A stretch of 64,000 nt of DNA, taken from assembly GCA_963829485.1 (NCBI GenBank), contig CAWHIK010000003.1, forward strand, positions 54,157-118,156, in the 5' to 3' direction. Position numbers and translations under genes: made by a program. The DNA comes from JBGPQJ01 sp963829485 (GTDB lineage Bacteria; Chloroflexota; Anaerolineae; Anaerolineales; Villigracilaceae). Every line of letters starts with the position of its first letter. Positions within the stretch are counted from its first letter, which is position 1. Shown here one piece after another: positions 18,201-26,799 of the stretch. The notes under the pieces were generated by a model. The model was not told the origin of the DNA and made no database searches. It was given only the letters and a program-made list of their open reading frames with translations.

Positions 18201-18475
18201 TAAAATAAAAGACCCTTCATCCAATCAGGGACGAAGGGTTCTCCGTGGTACCACCCTGGTTACGTCCGGCGTTCTGAACGTCACTCAAGTTTGCTGTAAC
18301 GGGCAATCCCGGCGCTGACTACTCCATTCACCAGCGCAGCCTCCCTTGATGGGGGACAGGCGAGTTCGGTCTCTTGGGCGCTCCCGTGTGCGCCGTGACG
18401 GGCTTCCACCTTGCTCTCCCATCTCGCTGGCGGGACGACCTACTACTCCTGCCGTGGCTATTTGATTTCATTTAT
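18201..18475 (-). promoter_or_regulatory. T-box leader RNA, probably leucine-specific, upstream of the leuS unit
   Basis: On the minus strand the 14-nt T-box core GGGTGGTACCACGG is at 18256-18243; its UGGU pairs with an ACCA tRNA end. It is followed by a terminator stem (18239-18212, ACCCTTC/GAAGGGT) and a T-rich run to 18201. Upstream, the Stem I signatures AGTA (~18444) and GAA (18367-18365) form the loop-E pair. The triplet next to GAA is CTC, a leucine codon and the likely specifier. Uncharged tRNA-Leu would stabilise the antiterminator and permit transcription into leuS. The T-box class is clear; the specifier is an inference. Confidence 0.85.
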
Positions 18476-18533
18476 TATAACACTGAGCGATTGGCTCCGG
18501 CAAACCCCGGAAACCAACCGCCAATGCAGATCC

Positions 18534-18609
18534 TGGTGGACCCAGCGAGATTCGAACTCGCGACCTTCTCAATGCCATTGAGACGCGCTCCCAACTGCGC
18601 TATGGGCCC
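18534..18609 (-). tRNA. tRNA-Ala (GGC)
   Basis: A 76-nt cloverleaf with encoded 3' ACCA. The acceptor stem GGGCCCA/TGGGTCC contains the alanine identity pair G3-U70. The anticodon stem TCTCA/TGAGA encloses ATGGCAT, giving anticodon GGC. TTCGAAT is the T loop. Confidence 0.97.
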
Positions 18610-18682
18610 GTTCATTGAACTTTGATTGCGGATTGTAGATGTTTTGCCCGACCAGCAATCTTCAATCCGCAATCTACAATCC

Positions 18683-18758
18683 TGGTGGACCTGAGGGGAT
18701 TCGAACCCCTGACCTCCTCAGTGCGATTGAGGCGCGCTCCCAACTGCGCTACAGGCCC
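18683..18758 (-). tRNA. tRNA-Ala (CGC)
   Basis: A 76-nt cloverleaf with encoded ACCA. Acceptor GGGCCTG/CAGGTCC again has G3-U70. The anticodon stem CCTCA/TGAGG encloses ATCGCAC, giving anticodon CGC. It lies 73 nt from the other alanine tRNA, with a short inverted repeat in the spacer (18619-18681). Confidence 0.97.
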
Positions 18759-18868
18759 GATTACAGGGCGAACGGTATTCTAACTGATGCAGGTATGGAT
18801 GTCAAGAAGGGGCTAAGGGTTTTCTCAAATAATCCTGGATATTGTAAGTTAATCCCATCCCACTTTGT

Positions 18869-18905
18869 CCCCCTACCCCTCCCCAATTCGGGGAGGGGTA
18901 GGGGG
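18869..18905. repeat. Perfect G/C-rich intergenic palindrome
   Basis: A 16-bp perfect stem (CCCCCTACCCCTCCCC and its complement) around a 5-nt AATTC loop, between the tRNA genes and radC. The last bases of the window (63971-64000, CCCCTCCCCGAAAGGGGA) look like the left half of a related element, so this may be a dispersed repeat family. It lacks a T-tract and is not an obvious terminator. Confidence 0.6.
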
Positions 18906-19452
18906 TAGGGCTGAACAAACATTTATTCAATGCCATAAGAATGGCTGCCGCGGATTCCGCTGTAAAATAGAGGGGATGAGCCCGAGGAGAAAACAATGTC
19001 CGAAACCAGTTCCCGTCCCGTCTACCGAATCACCGACCTGCATGTGAACGACCGTCCGCGCGAACGGCTGGCGAGGCTCGGACCGCAGGTACTGACCAAC
19101 GCCGAGCTGCTTGCTATTTTACTCAGGGTTGGCGTACCCGGCGAGAACGCCGTCCAGGTAGGGCAGCGGCTTTTGCTTAAATTCCAGGGCCTCTCCGGTC
19201 TGCACCGCGCGCCGTTCCATGAATTATGCGAGCAACACGGGATTGGCGAAGCAAAAGCCGCTCAGCTCAAAGCGGCCATCGAATTGGGAAATCGGCTGCG
19301 CCTCGAAGCGCCGGAGGAACGTCCTGTGGTCAACAGCCCGGCGGATGCGGCAGCGCTGGTGCAATACGAGATGTCCGCACTGGAGCAGGAGCACCTGCGC
19401 GTCATTCTGCTCGACACGCGCAATCGCGTACTTGGCATCGACAGTGTGTATC

Positions 19453-20104
19453 CACGGATAACGGTGATCACAGGGCGAGATTCGTTGCAGAAATGAAGCT
19501 CGGGTTTTTCTCCCATGCGAGTCATAAACTGGGTTGGAAAGCAATTACCGATATTCAAGCTGACCAGCTATCCCGGCGTTACACGAGAAGTAGCACGCTC
19601 AGTGCCTGCAGCGTAGAGAAGCTCTACCATAACCTAGACAGTGCGATACGGTTGCGGGAGCATGTGAAGTTGTCTGGGAAGAGAATGGCGGCGTGAATAA
19701 GACATGAGCGGAGTTTAGTCAGATGTAGTCACGAAGCGGCAGGCAGTTGAAGTGAATAGTGCGAGACGGAGGAGGATGTGGCATCCGGCTTGATAGTTTC
19801 TTGTTCATCCGCTCGAAATGGCGGAACTCAAGCTACGGGCAAAGATGCGGGACAACTTCAAGTGTGTGCGTTGCGGCTCTACCGAGAGCGTGCGCGTCCA
19901 CCACAAGAAGGGCACAAAATCCCACAGCCTCGATAATCTTGAAACACTGTGCCTGAACTGCCATAAGACTGAACACGGCTATCGCCAAACTTAATAATTC
20001 AATGGAAAGCCGGATGAGGCGAAAGTCTCAAGTCCGGTTTGGAGAGAGGGGTGGGGAAATCCACACAGAGCAATCTGTGTATGGCGTCCCTGCCCCTACT
20101 CTAC
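19453..20104 (+). mobile_element. Group II intron remnant (3' part intact, 5' end deleted)
   Basis: Domain V is at 20007-20040: AAGCCGGATGAGGCGAAAG followed by the complementary arm with a GAAA tetraloop and the catalytic AGC. Domain VI follows at ~20043-20104, pairing AGAGGGGTGGGG with CCCTGCCCC and CTCT around a bulged A at 20098, seven nt from the 3' end, as in known branch points. The 3' splice site is at 20104/20105, inside the Gly codon of the expected RadC HNHPSG. The reverse transcriptase and the 5' GUGYG end are missing. The left boundary is uncertain (19453 or later); the GTGTG at 19445 codes for RadC SV and is not the intron start. Confidence 0.75.
19818..19994 (+). pseudogene. C-terminal HNH endonuclease fragment of a group II intron-encoded protein
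   Basis: This 58-residue frame has two CxxC-type zinc knuckles (CVRC and CLNC) around VHHKKG, and ends HKTEHGYRQT. That is the usual En domain at the end of intron maturase/reverse transcriptases, ending just before domain V. The reverse transcriptase and maturase domains are absent upstream. Confidence 0.75.
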
Positions 20105-20255
20105 GGGATCCGACTCCCTCACCGGACGACATCGCGGTGACGCGCGCCATCGTCCAGGCCGGCAAACTGCTGGATGTGGATGTGCTCGATCATCTGGTGA
20201 TCGGGCAGGGAAGATGGGTTTCGTTGAAGGAACGGGGACTGGTTTTTTCTTAAGC

Positions 20256-20549
20256 CTAACGGCTCGATCTCACCTGAAATGAATCAAACTCACCTGTGAC
20301 GGGTTCCCACTCCACCTGGGCATCTTCCACATGTGACGCACGCGGACCTGTCCGCACAGCCTCGATGAATTTCTCCAACACAGTCTTGTCACCTTCTGCG
20401 ATTGTCTCGACTTGATCCCAGCCGACGTTGCGCACCCAGCCGGTCAACCCCAGTTGATTTGCAGATTGCTGTACGAACGCACGGAAGCCGACCCCCTGCA
20501 CTCGTCCGCGCACCCAGATGTGGACACGGGAAATGCCTGATTCGCTCAT
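20256..20549 (-). CDS. Acylphosphatase
   Basis: A 97-residue acylphosphatase that hydrolyses carboxyl-phosphate bonds. The phosphate-binding signature GRVQGVGFRAFV contains the catalytic Arg23, and the second catalytic residue is Asn41 in GWVRNVGWDQVE, the canonical spacing. It ends convergent with radC (2-nt gap) and follows the AEC transporter gene by 7 nt on the same strand, probably cotranscribed. Confidence 0.93.
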   Translation of the reverse strand: MSESGISRVHIWVRGRVQGVGFRAFVQQSANQLGLTGWVRNVGWDQVETIAEGDKTVLEKFIEAVRTGPRASHVEDAQVEWEPVTGEFDSFQVRSSR

Positions 20550-20556
20550 GGATTGC

Positions 20557-21471
20557 CTATTTCAAGAAAAGGATCAGCGGTGTCAACGTCAGCGGACTGA
20601 GCAGCGTGGTGACGAGGATCGTCCCTGTGACCAGCGAAGAATCAAGGTTGTATTCGGCTGCCAAAACCGTGGTCATCACCGCGGAGGGCATGGACGCCTC
20701 CAGCACGCTTCCCTGTTTGGCAGCACCGGTTAACCCAAATAATGAGGCAAAAAACAATCCAACGACCGGACCAGCCAGAAGTCGCACGGTGGTACCCAAC
20801 GTCAACCCGCGCAGGTTGCGAGTCCACTGCGCCTTCTGCAGTTCCAGCCCAAGCAGCACCAGCATCATCGGAACCGTGGCTCCGGCCACCAGCGTGACAG
20901 ACCTTTCAAGCGGAACGGGCAGAGTCAGGTCAAAGCGGATGACGATCAGTGCGAGGACCAAGGCATAAATTAGCGGAACCCTCAGCAGACCGAGCAGGGC
21001 GCGCTTGATGTCGGTGTGGCCGAGGGATGCGATTAACACACCGATGCTGTTGATCAAGACCGCGGAGGTGATGAAGTAAATGCTCGAATGCGCCAACGCG
21101 GATGGACCAAAGGCAAACGAAACGAGCGGCAGCCCGAAATTGCCGTTGTTGGCGAACATGCTGACCAGGATGACCGCCATCAACGCCCGACGTTCCAGGC
21201 GCAGAGCCAGACCGCCCAGGAAGGCGATCAAACCACAGGAGAGCATAACGGCCGCGGCGTAGCCGGCGGTTTTCAGCATTTCATCGAAGGGAAGTTGGCT
21301 CTTCGTGATGAGGTTGAAAATCAGCACCGGACCGAAGAAGTAAAAGACCAGCCGCCCGACAGTCCGGGAGTCGAGGGAGAATTTTTTCCCGACCAGATAA
21401 GCCGTGCCGCTGATGATGAAAATGGGCAGGATGTTTTCGGCAAAGGTTGTTAAGAGTTCGGAGAGGGTCAT
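20557..21471 (-). CDS. AEC (auxin efflux carrier) family transporter
   Basis: A 304-residue protein with about ten membrane helices in two inverted five-helix bundles. The first has SMFANNGNFGLPLV, where the conserved broken helix carries Asn/Pro, and the second ends at EASMPSAVMTTVLAAEYNLDS. This is the AEC/BASS-like fold of malonate and auxin-type carriers. The substrate is unknown. No good ribosome binding site is seen. It lies 41 nt downstream of the HEAT-repeat gene. Confidence 0.85.
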   Translation of the reverse strand: MTLSELLTTFAENILPIFIISGTAYLVGKKFSLDSRTVGRLVFYFFGPVLIFNLITKSQLPFDEMLKTAGYAAAVMLSCGLIAFLGGLALRLERRALMAVILVSMFANNGNFGLPLVSFAFGPSALAHSSIYFITSAVLINSIGVLIASLGHTDIKRALLGLLRVPLIYALVLALIVIRFDLTLPVPLERSVTLVAGATVPMMLVLLGLELQKAQWTRNLRGLTLGTTVRLLAGPVVGLFFASLFGLTGAAKQGSVLEASMPSAVMTTVLAAEYNLDSSLVTGTILVTTLLSPLTLTPLILFLK

Positions 21472-21511
21472 GGGCGGCTGTGTTGTTCTGGTGGTTTAGA
21501 ATTAATTTCGT

Positions 21512-22474
21512 TTATTCTTCGGGCTCGTCCGGGTCGACGGCAAGCAGGTCGTAACGCTCCAGGTCATCGGTGAAGGTCAGGTTTTCCAGCGCTTCCTCGA
21601 TGAATTCCGCCAGGTCATCGTCCTGTGTGGCATCTGCCAGGTTATACAGAACGATCTGCACGTCCTCGCCGCCGATCTGCGAGAGCGACCAGATGATCGC
21701 CCGGTAGGTTTCATCGTTATCCTCGGTATCGAGCGCCTCCAGCAGCGCCGGCCGGGCGGCTTCGAGAGACAGCTCACCTGCCGCCTCAACGGCTGCCAGG
21801 CGGATCTCGATGCTGTCGTGATCGAGTGAATATAGGACATCGTCCTGCCATTGATCGGGGTCGGCCGAGCGTCCCATCGCGAAAAGCGCGCTGGCTACCC
21901 ACTGAGGGTCGCGCTGGCTGCAGGCGTTTTTGATAATTGCCGAAACTTCCGGTCGCGAGGAATACCCTAACGCTTCGACCGCAAATCGTTTGGCCAGGCG
22001 GTGCTCATCCTGCTGCGCCGCAGCGATCAGCGCATCTTCCACATCCTTGAGCAGCTGCGGGGATATTTCCTCCAACTCACCGAGGTAGACGAACCTCCCA
22101 AGCACGGACGCCGCTTCGCCGCGTACATCCTCCGAGTGGTCCTCTTGCATGATGCGTATGAGGGTGGCGGCCAGCCGGGGATCGCTGGTCTCCCACAGCA
22201 TGCGGATGGCATACAACCGCACCTGCGCATCGGGATCATCCAGCATGGCACGGGCAAAAGCTTCCAGTGAGATCAACGTATCGTCAGCGCCGAGTTTCTC
22301 GAGGTCTTTGACCAACAGATGCTTTCGTGCGGTGGGAATTTGGTCCCAGACAGCCATCAAGGCTTTGATATCCTCAGGTCCGAGATCCGAGAAGTTTTTC
22401 AGGTATTTTCGCGGGAAAGCGGTACTTGAATCCTGAAGCGCATCCAGGACGCGTGAAAAAGGAACTTTGGTCAT
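21512..22474 (-). CDS. HEAT-repeat protein
   Basis: A 320-residue soluble alpha-solenoid of about seven HEAT/PBS-lyase-like repeats (units such as DPDAQVRLYAIRMLWETSD and HSEDVRGEAASVLGRFV). It is acidic, with a DEPEE tail, and probably a protein-interaction scaffold. No catalytic motif is seen, and a phycobilin lyase role is unlikely outside cyanobacteria. It lies downstream of the M50 protease on the same strand, separated by a hairpin. Confidence 0.8.
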   Translation of the reverse strand: MTKVPFSRVLDALQDSSTAFPRKYLKNFSDLGPEDIKALMAVWDQIPTARKHLLVKDLEKLGADDTLISLEAFARAMLDDPDAQVRLYAIRMLWETSDPRLAATLIRIMQEDHSEDVRGEAASVLGRFVYLGELEEISPQLLKDVEDALIAAAQQDEHRLAKRFAVEALGYSSRPEVSAIIKNACSQRDPQWVASALFAMGRSADPDQWQDDVLYSLDHDSIEIRLAAVEAAGELSLEAARPALLEALDTEDNDETYRAIIWSLSQIGGEDVQIVLYNLADATQDDDLAEFIEEALENLTFTDDLERYDLLAVDPDEPEE

Positions 22475-22500
22475 GACAATCTCACTCTTTTAAAATATCC

Positions 22501-22522
22501 GGGGCGGACACCTGTCCGCCCC
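22501..22522 (-). terminator. Hairpin between the M50 protease and HEAT genes
   Basis: A perfect 10-bp stem (GGGGCGGACA/TGTCCGCCCC) with a 2-nt loop, followed on the minus strand by an AT-rich tail. Confidence 0.65.
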
Positions 22523-22528
22523 TATTAA

Positions 22529-23938
22529 TTACGGAAGGGTTATGACGACGGGGTTTACAAAATCCATCACGTTAATATACAGCATCAAAACAAGCAGCAG
22601 CGTAATGCCGACTGCATGCACCATGTTTTCGATTCGGGGCGGTACACGCCGGCGGAATATCAACTCGGGCAGCAGGAAGATGATGCGGCCTCCGTCCAGC
22701 GCGGGGAACGGCAGCAGGTTGAAGATGCCGAGTGAAATGGTCAGCGTGGCGATCAGCATCAGGGTGTAGTAGGTGGGCGTCTCCGCTGCGGACCCGGCAG
22801 GCTGCGATGCCTGGTCTTGACGGGTCTGCTGGTCCCTTGTAACCGCCTGCGACATGAAATCGTACATCCCTTTCAATCCGATGAACCGTGCCTGGTCTGC
22901 CGGGATCGTGCCTTGAATGAGGCGCGCGGGCAGGGTCAGGATCTCGACGATTTGCATGCCCGTGACGCGGACGCCCAGTGTGATCGCTGTCAGCAGGCTT
23001 GCCTTTTCGACCGGGTTGCCCAGCAGCACACCGGTTGCACCTTCCTCGACCGTCCGCTCGCTCGACGGAACGACGGTTGTTGTGTATTGTTCTCCGCCAC
23101 GCTCATAGACCACCGCTACGGGCTGATCCATGTTGGCGTAGATGATGGTGCGGATCGCCTCCGTGCTGGCGATGGATTTGCCGTTGGCGCTTACGATCAG
23201 GTCGCCTGCCACCAAGCCGGCTTGTTCTGCCGGAGAATTGGGGGACACTTCGACCAAAATGACCTGACCGGGATTCGGGACGCCGGTCTGGGCAAAGATC
23301 AACGAGTAAACCAGTACGCCGGCGATCAGGTTCATCGCGGGGCCTGCTGCCAGCACGCCAAGACGTATCCATGGGCTGGCGGCTGCTAGCCCGCCCGGAG
23401 CATCGGGATCGTTCTCGCCCTTCGGTCGCATGAATCCGCCCAGGGGCAGCCAATTGACGGTGTATTCCGTCCCGGTAATAATATCCGTTGCGATACCGCG
23501 CAGCTCAATGGCACCGCGCGGAGCAGGCTTTCGCGAGGTTGGGGCTTTTGCCGGCTTCTCACCATACGTGACCAAGGGCACGCCGTCTGTATTCTTCGCC
23601 GGTTCCTTGCCGGGCTCCTGCAAGGCGGTGTCGCTGGTCTTGACCAGTTCGATGGTGCGCAGCACCAGCTTGCCGTCCACGTCGTCCACGGTGGCAGTGA
23701 CTTCCTTATTTTCCCCGGTCCTCCAATCAAAAGGCAGGTCATGGTTGCGCGGGATCTCCACGCGCTGCCCGTTGATGTGGATGGATCCTTTTCCCCGCCA
23801 GTACCGGAACGCCCGCGGCGGAAGTCCGACGGCGAATTCTTCCACCTGGACCTTCCCAGCCCGGGCGGCGGAAAAATGTCCGAGCTCATGGATGATCACC
23901 ACGGTCAGGAATACTAAAAAGAAAATTAAAAGTGTCAT
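22529..23938 (-). CDS. RseP-like site-2 protease (M50) with a large insertion
   Basis: A 469-residue intramembrane zinc protease that would cut membrane-bound substrates such as anti-sigma factors. The first helix carries HELGH (17-21). A PDZ domain includes NSPAEQAGLVAGDLI (~230-300). The last helices carry LPFPALDGGR, the second metal-binding motif. Between the usual FAVGLPPR and WLPLGGF strands there are about 105 extra residues (roughly 50-155), charged and Pro-rich, absent from typical RseP. The start has GAGGAG upstream. It lies downstream of the mevalonate-type decarboxylase on the same strand. Confidence 0.92.
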   Translation of the reverse strand: MTLLIFFLVFLTVVIIHELGHFSAARAGKVQVEEFAVGLPPRAFRYWRGKGSIHINGQRVEIPRNHDLPFDWRTGENKEVTATVDDVDGKLVLRTIELVKTSDTALQEPGKEPAKNTDGVPLVTYGEKPAKAPTSRKPAPRGAIELRGIATDIITGTEYTVNWLPLGGFMRPKGENDPDAPGGLAAASPWIRLGVLAAGPAMNLIAGVLVYSLIFAQTGVPNPGQVILVEVSPNSPAEQAGLVAGDLIVSANGKSIASTEAIRTIIYANMDQPVAVVYERGGEQYTTTVVPSSERTVEEGATGVLLGNPVEKASLLTAITLGVRVTGMQIVEILTLPARLIQGTIPADQARFIGLKGMYDFMSQAVTRDQQTRQDQASQPAGSAAETPTYYTLMLIATLTISLGIFNLLPFPALDGGRIIFLLPELIFRRRVPPRIENMVHAVGITLLLVLMLYINVMDFVNPVVITLP

Positions 23939-24095
23939 TTTATCTCCTCGCGCCGTCTACCGATAAACGAAGCGGTTCGTTGATTATATCGCTATTTATT
24001 TTTAGACAGCTTAATGGAGAATGAGACCGAAATGGTTCTGACAACCGATGGAACATTCGAGCGGACTCCCCCTGGTTTGAGTGGTGTGATTGGAA

Positions 24096-25074
24096 TTATG
24101 TCACCAACCGGGCTGCGCCGCCCACCCCGGCTGTGAGAACGCGACTGACTCCCGGCAGCGTGCTCAACCGGTCGCGGACGTTTTGCATGCTCGTCCTGCG
24201 GGCAAATAACGTGGACATTCGGCCCCGCGTCGATGGTGTAGGCAGCCTGCAGACCGTCCCTGCGCCATGCGCGGACAGCCTCCATCACCCTCAGTGTTGC
24301 CGGCTCCCAGTAGAACAGCGCGGGGTGTGAGGTCATCATCACGGCGTGCATCAGGTTCGAGTCATGTTCGATGATTTCTGCCAGCGAGATGAAGTCGCGG
24401 TCGAGAATCGCCTGCCGGCAGACATCCAGCCGGCGCGGAGCGTCCGCCACGCGCGCCTCCTGCAAGGGACTGGTCCCTGCCAAGGCGTGACCCTCGGTGG
24501 AACCGGTGGGCTTGTGTTCTGCGGAGACCACGGCGATGCAGTCTGCGAGCGCCCAATGGTCCGGCGAGGCAATGGATGCTGCGAATGAATCCTCGTCGCC
24601 TGTGCCGGTCTGCCATTCCACGAATCCGCCGGGGATGGAGCGGCAGGCAGAGCCGGAACCGCGCCGGGCGAGGCGGGAAAGCTCCGCTTCGGGCAGATCA
24701 AGCCCGGCGGCTTTGGAGGCTGCCAACGCCAGCGCGGCAAAAGCTGATGCCGATGAGGCGATTCCCGCCCCGGTGGGAAAGTTGTTCTCGCTGACCACTT
24801 CCGCGCGAAGATTAAAACCAGCTTTTGCCCGCACGAGATCGAGAAATGCCGATACCCGTTCGAGTGGGTGACCTGTCATCTCGCGGCCATTGAGCACGAA
24901 CTCATCCAGCGCAGAGGAGGGTTGGAAGCTGACTGAGGTACGCGTGAACAATCCATCCAGGTTCATCGAGATGGAGCCGTTGGCGGGCAGGCGCAGGGTA
25001 TCGTCGCGGTTGCCCCAGTATTTTATGAAAGCGATATTTGGATGAGCTTGTACGGTGGCAGTATGAGTGAACAT
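24096..25074 (-). CDS. Mevalonate-type decarboxylase (diphosphomevalonate or phosphomevalonate), one frame shift
   Basis: A GHMP-fold enzyme of ~325 residues in isoprenoid synthesis: HPNIAFIKYWGNRD near the N-terminus and the nucleotide loop FPTGAGIASSASAFAALA (~residue 105). The frame is lost at a T4 run (A4 on the coding strand, 24181-24184). Adding one base gives a normal C-terminus ending AGVGGAARLVT with a stop at 24096. The sequence as given instead runs to 23992 with non-homologous residues. In the related Roseiflexus the homologue acts on mevalonate 5-phosphate in an alternative pathway, so the exact substrate is open. Confidence 0.85.
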
Positions 25075-25250
25075 ATTGTTTACCTTAATTCAGTTTACCA
25101 TTTTTAACAATGAAATCAAAATTTTATAGCTTCTGGGCATCATCCCTGAACAAGATGCTAATTTAGAAACCATCTCCCAAAAATTGACTTAATCCAGAAT
25201 TAGGATAGAATTCATCCGGTTATCCGCCGGCAAAAAGGAGAATCCTTGTC

Positions 25251-26380
25251 ATGAAATTACGGGTAGTTGTGCTGGGAGCAGGTTTCGGAGGGCTCGAGCT
25301 GAGCACCATTCTTTCAGAATCGATGGGCGACAAACTCGACCTTACACTGATCGACAAGAACGACTCTTTCGCTTTCGGTTTTTCAAAGCTGGATGTGATG
25401 TTCGGCCGCAAACCGATCGAAGCGGTGCGTCTTCATTATAAGAATATTGTGAAGCCAGGTGTAAACTTTCGCCAGGCGACGATTACCTCCATCGATCCAA
25501 CATCCCGCCGCGTGACGACGGACCAGGGAACTTACGATGCCGATATTCTCGTCATCGCCCTGGGTGCGGATTACGACATCGACGCTACGCCCGGTCTTGC
25601 TGATGGCGGGAATGAATTTTACTCCTTCGCAGGCGCTGAGCGATTGAGCAAAGTGATTCCCTCCTTCTCGAAAGGACATGCCATCGTCGGTGTGACGTCT
25701 ACCCCATTCAAGTGTCCGCCGGCGCCGAGCGAAGCTGCGCTGCTTCTGCACGACGACCTCACCAAGAGGGGAGTGCGCGGCGACTGCGAGATCAGCCTAG
25801 TCATGCCGTTCGGAATCCCGATTCCTCCATCACCGGCAACATCGAAGGCATTATTCAAAGCTTTTTCCGAGCGTGGGATCAAGTTTATTCCCAACCGGCA
25901 GGTAAACTCGCTGGATCCAAAGCGCCGGGTAGCTGTTCTTGATAATGGCGACGAGATGCCTTACGATCTGTTCCTCGGAATCCCCAAGCACCGCGTCCCG
26001 GACGTGGTAGCTGCAAGCGGCATGACCTACGATGGCTGGATCCCCGTCAACCCGGACGATCTCACCACGGAATTTCCCGGCGTATATGCCATCGGCGATG
26101 TAACCAGTGTCGGGACACCCAAGGCGGGCGTGTTTGCTGAAGGCGCAGCGCGCACGGTCGCTGCGTCGATCATCGCCACTATGCAGGGTGGAAAACCGCC
26201 CGAGGTATATAAGGGGAAGGTACGTGTTACATCGAATTTGGCGCGGAGCGCATTGGCCGTGTGGACGTGGAATTCTTAGCAGGTCCGCCCACTGGCAGTT
26301 TCTTTGAACCCTCCACTGAGCTTGTCAAAGAAAAACAGCTCTTTGGCTCCAGCCGCCGTGTCCGGTGGTTCGGCATGTAG
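25251..26380 (+). CDS. FAD-dependent pyridine nucleotide-disulphide / SQR-like oxidoreductase, one frame shift
   Basis: A ~376-residue flavoprotein: N-terminal FAD-binding VLGAGFGGLE (residues 7-16), a Cys in TPFKCPPAPSE matching the conserved first cysteine of sulfide:quinone oxidoreductases, and the second FAD motif GVYAIGDVTSVGTPKAG. At a G4 run (26213-26216) the frame breaks. Adding one G restores a coherent tail ending FGSSRRVRWFGM with a stop at 26380, typical for this family. Sulfide or NADH oxidation with quinone are both possible. An AAAAGGAG site precedes the start. Confidence 0.8.
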
Positions 26381-26799
26381 CGAACCTTTGCTTGGTATAA
26401 GAATCAATCATGATGACGCTCCTGATTTCTTGGGGGCGTTGTTATTTTATTAAGAGCCTATGAGGACTTAGTCAGAGAATCCATCCACCCCTGTTTACTA
26501 CGCATAGATATACATAGGACCATGTGACATTTGACCTGATTCTTATGGACATTGGGTGATGTATTTGGTTGTGAAAAATCGTATAATTTACTTACAAAAA
26601 TGCAAGGTGTGCAGGGGGTACGTCTGCATTTGTCTTGATGGGAATACCTGGTTTGGAACATCGAAAATGTTGTTCCGGAAGGAGGCACAAAGACAAACAA
26701 GATTTCCCCCAATTGCGGTAACGCAATCGAGCACATCTTCGTTTTTTAATTTGGGACAGGGATATTTCTATTCAACTTGATCGAGACTGGAGGGGTCTC
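26381..26799. other. Intergenic region before the nucleotidase gene
   Basis: 419 nt without a convincing gene. It holds a weak stem with a T-rich tail (26416-26452) that could terminate the SQR-like gene, a small ATTGC/GCAAT hairpin near 26712-26727, and an AT-rich stretch that may be a promoter. Just before the ATG, GAGAC (26783-26787) pairs with GTCTC (26795-26799) and puts the GGAGG ribosome binding site in the loop. No known riboswitch consensus fits. Confidence 0.4.

Larger units (their letters stand above)
18996..20253 (+). pseudogene. radC: radC, disrupted by a group II intron remnant
   Basis: The 5' part encodes ~153 residues of RadC/UPF0758 (helix-hairpin-helix region plus the start of the JAMM/MPN domain, ending GIDSVY at ~19453). 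The 3' part, from 20105 to the stop at 20253, encodes DPTPSPDDIAVTRAI to the normal C-terminus. About 37 residues containing the metal-binding HNHPSG motif are absent, replaced by 650 nt of intron-derived sequence. The gene therefore cannot make an active protein even if the intron spliced. The start has GAGGAG upstream. RadC's own function (DNA-repair related) is unsettled. Confidence 0.85.

Noticed and set aside
18963..18978. TAAAAT-N7-ATG before radC as a third leaderless start
   Set aside because: That ATG is not in the RadC frame; radC starts at 18996 with its own GAGGAG site, so the spacing match is coincidental.
19444..19449. GTGTG as the 5' end of the group II intron
   Set aside because: These bases encode Ser-Val of the expected RadC sequence GIDSVY, so they are exon, not the GUGYG intron start.
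26600..26799. A c-di-GMP or other known riboswitch before the nucleotidase gene
   Set aside because: Small stems are present, but the conserved loop sequences of the classes I can recall do not fit.
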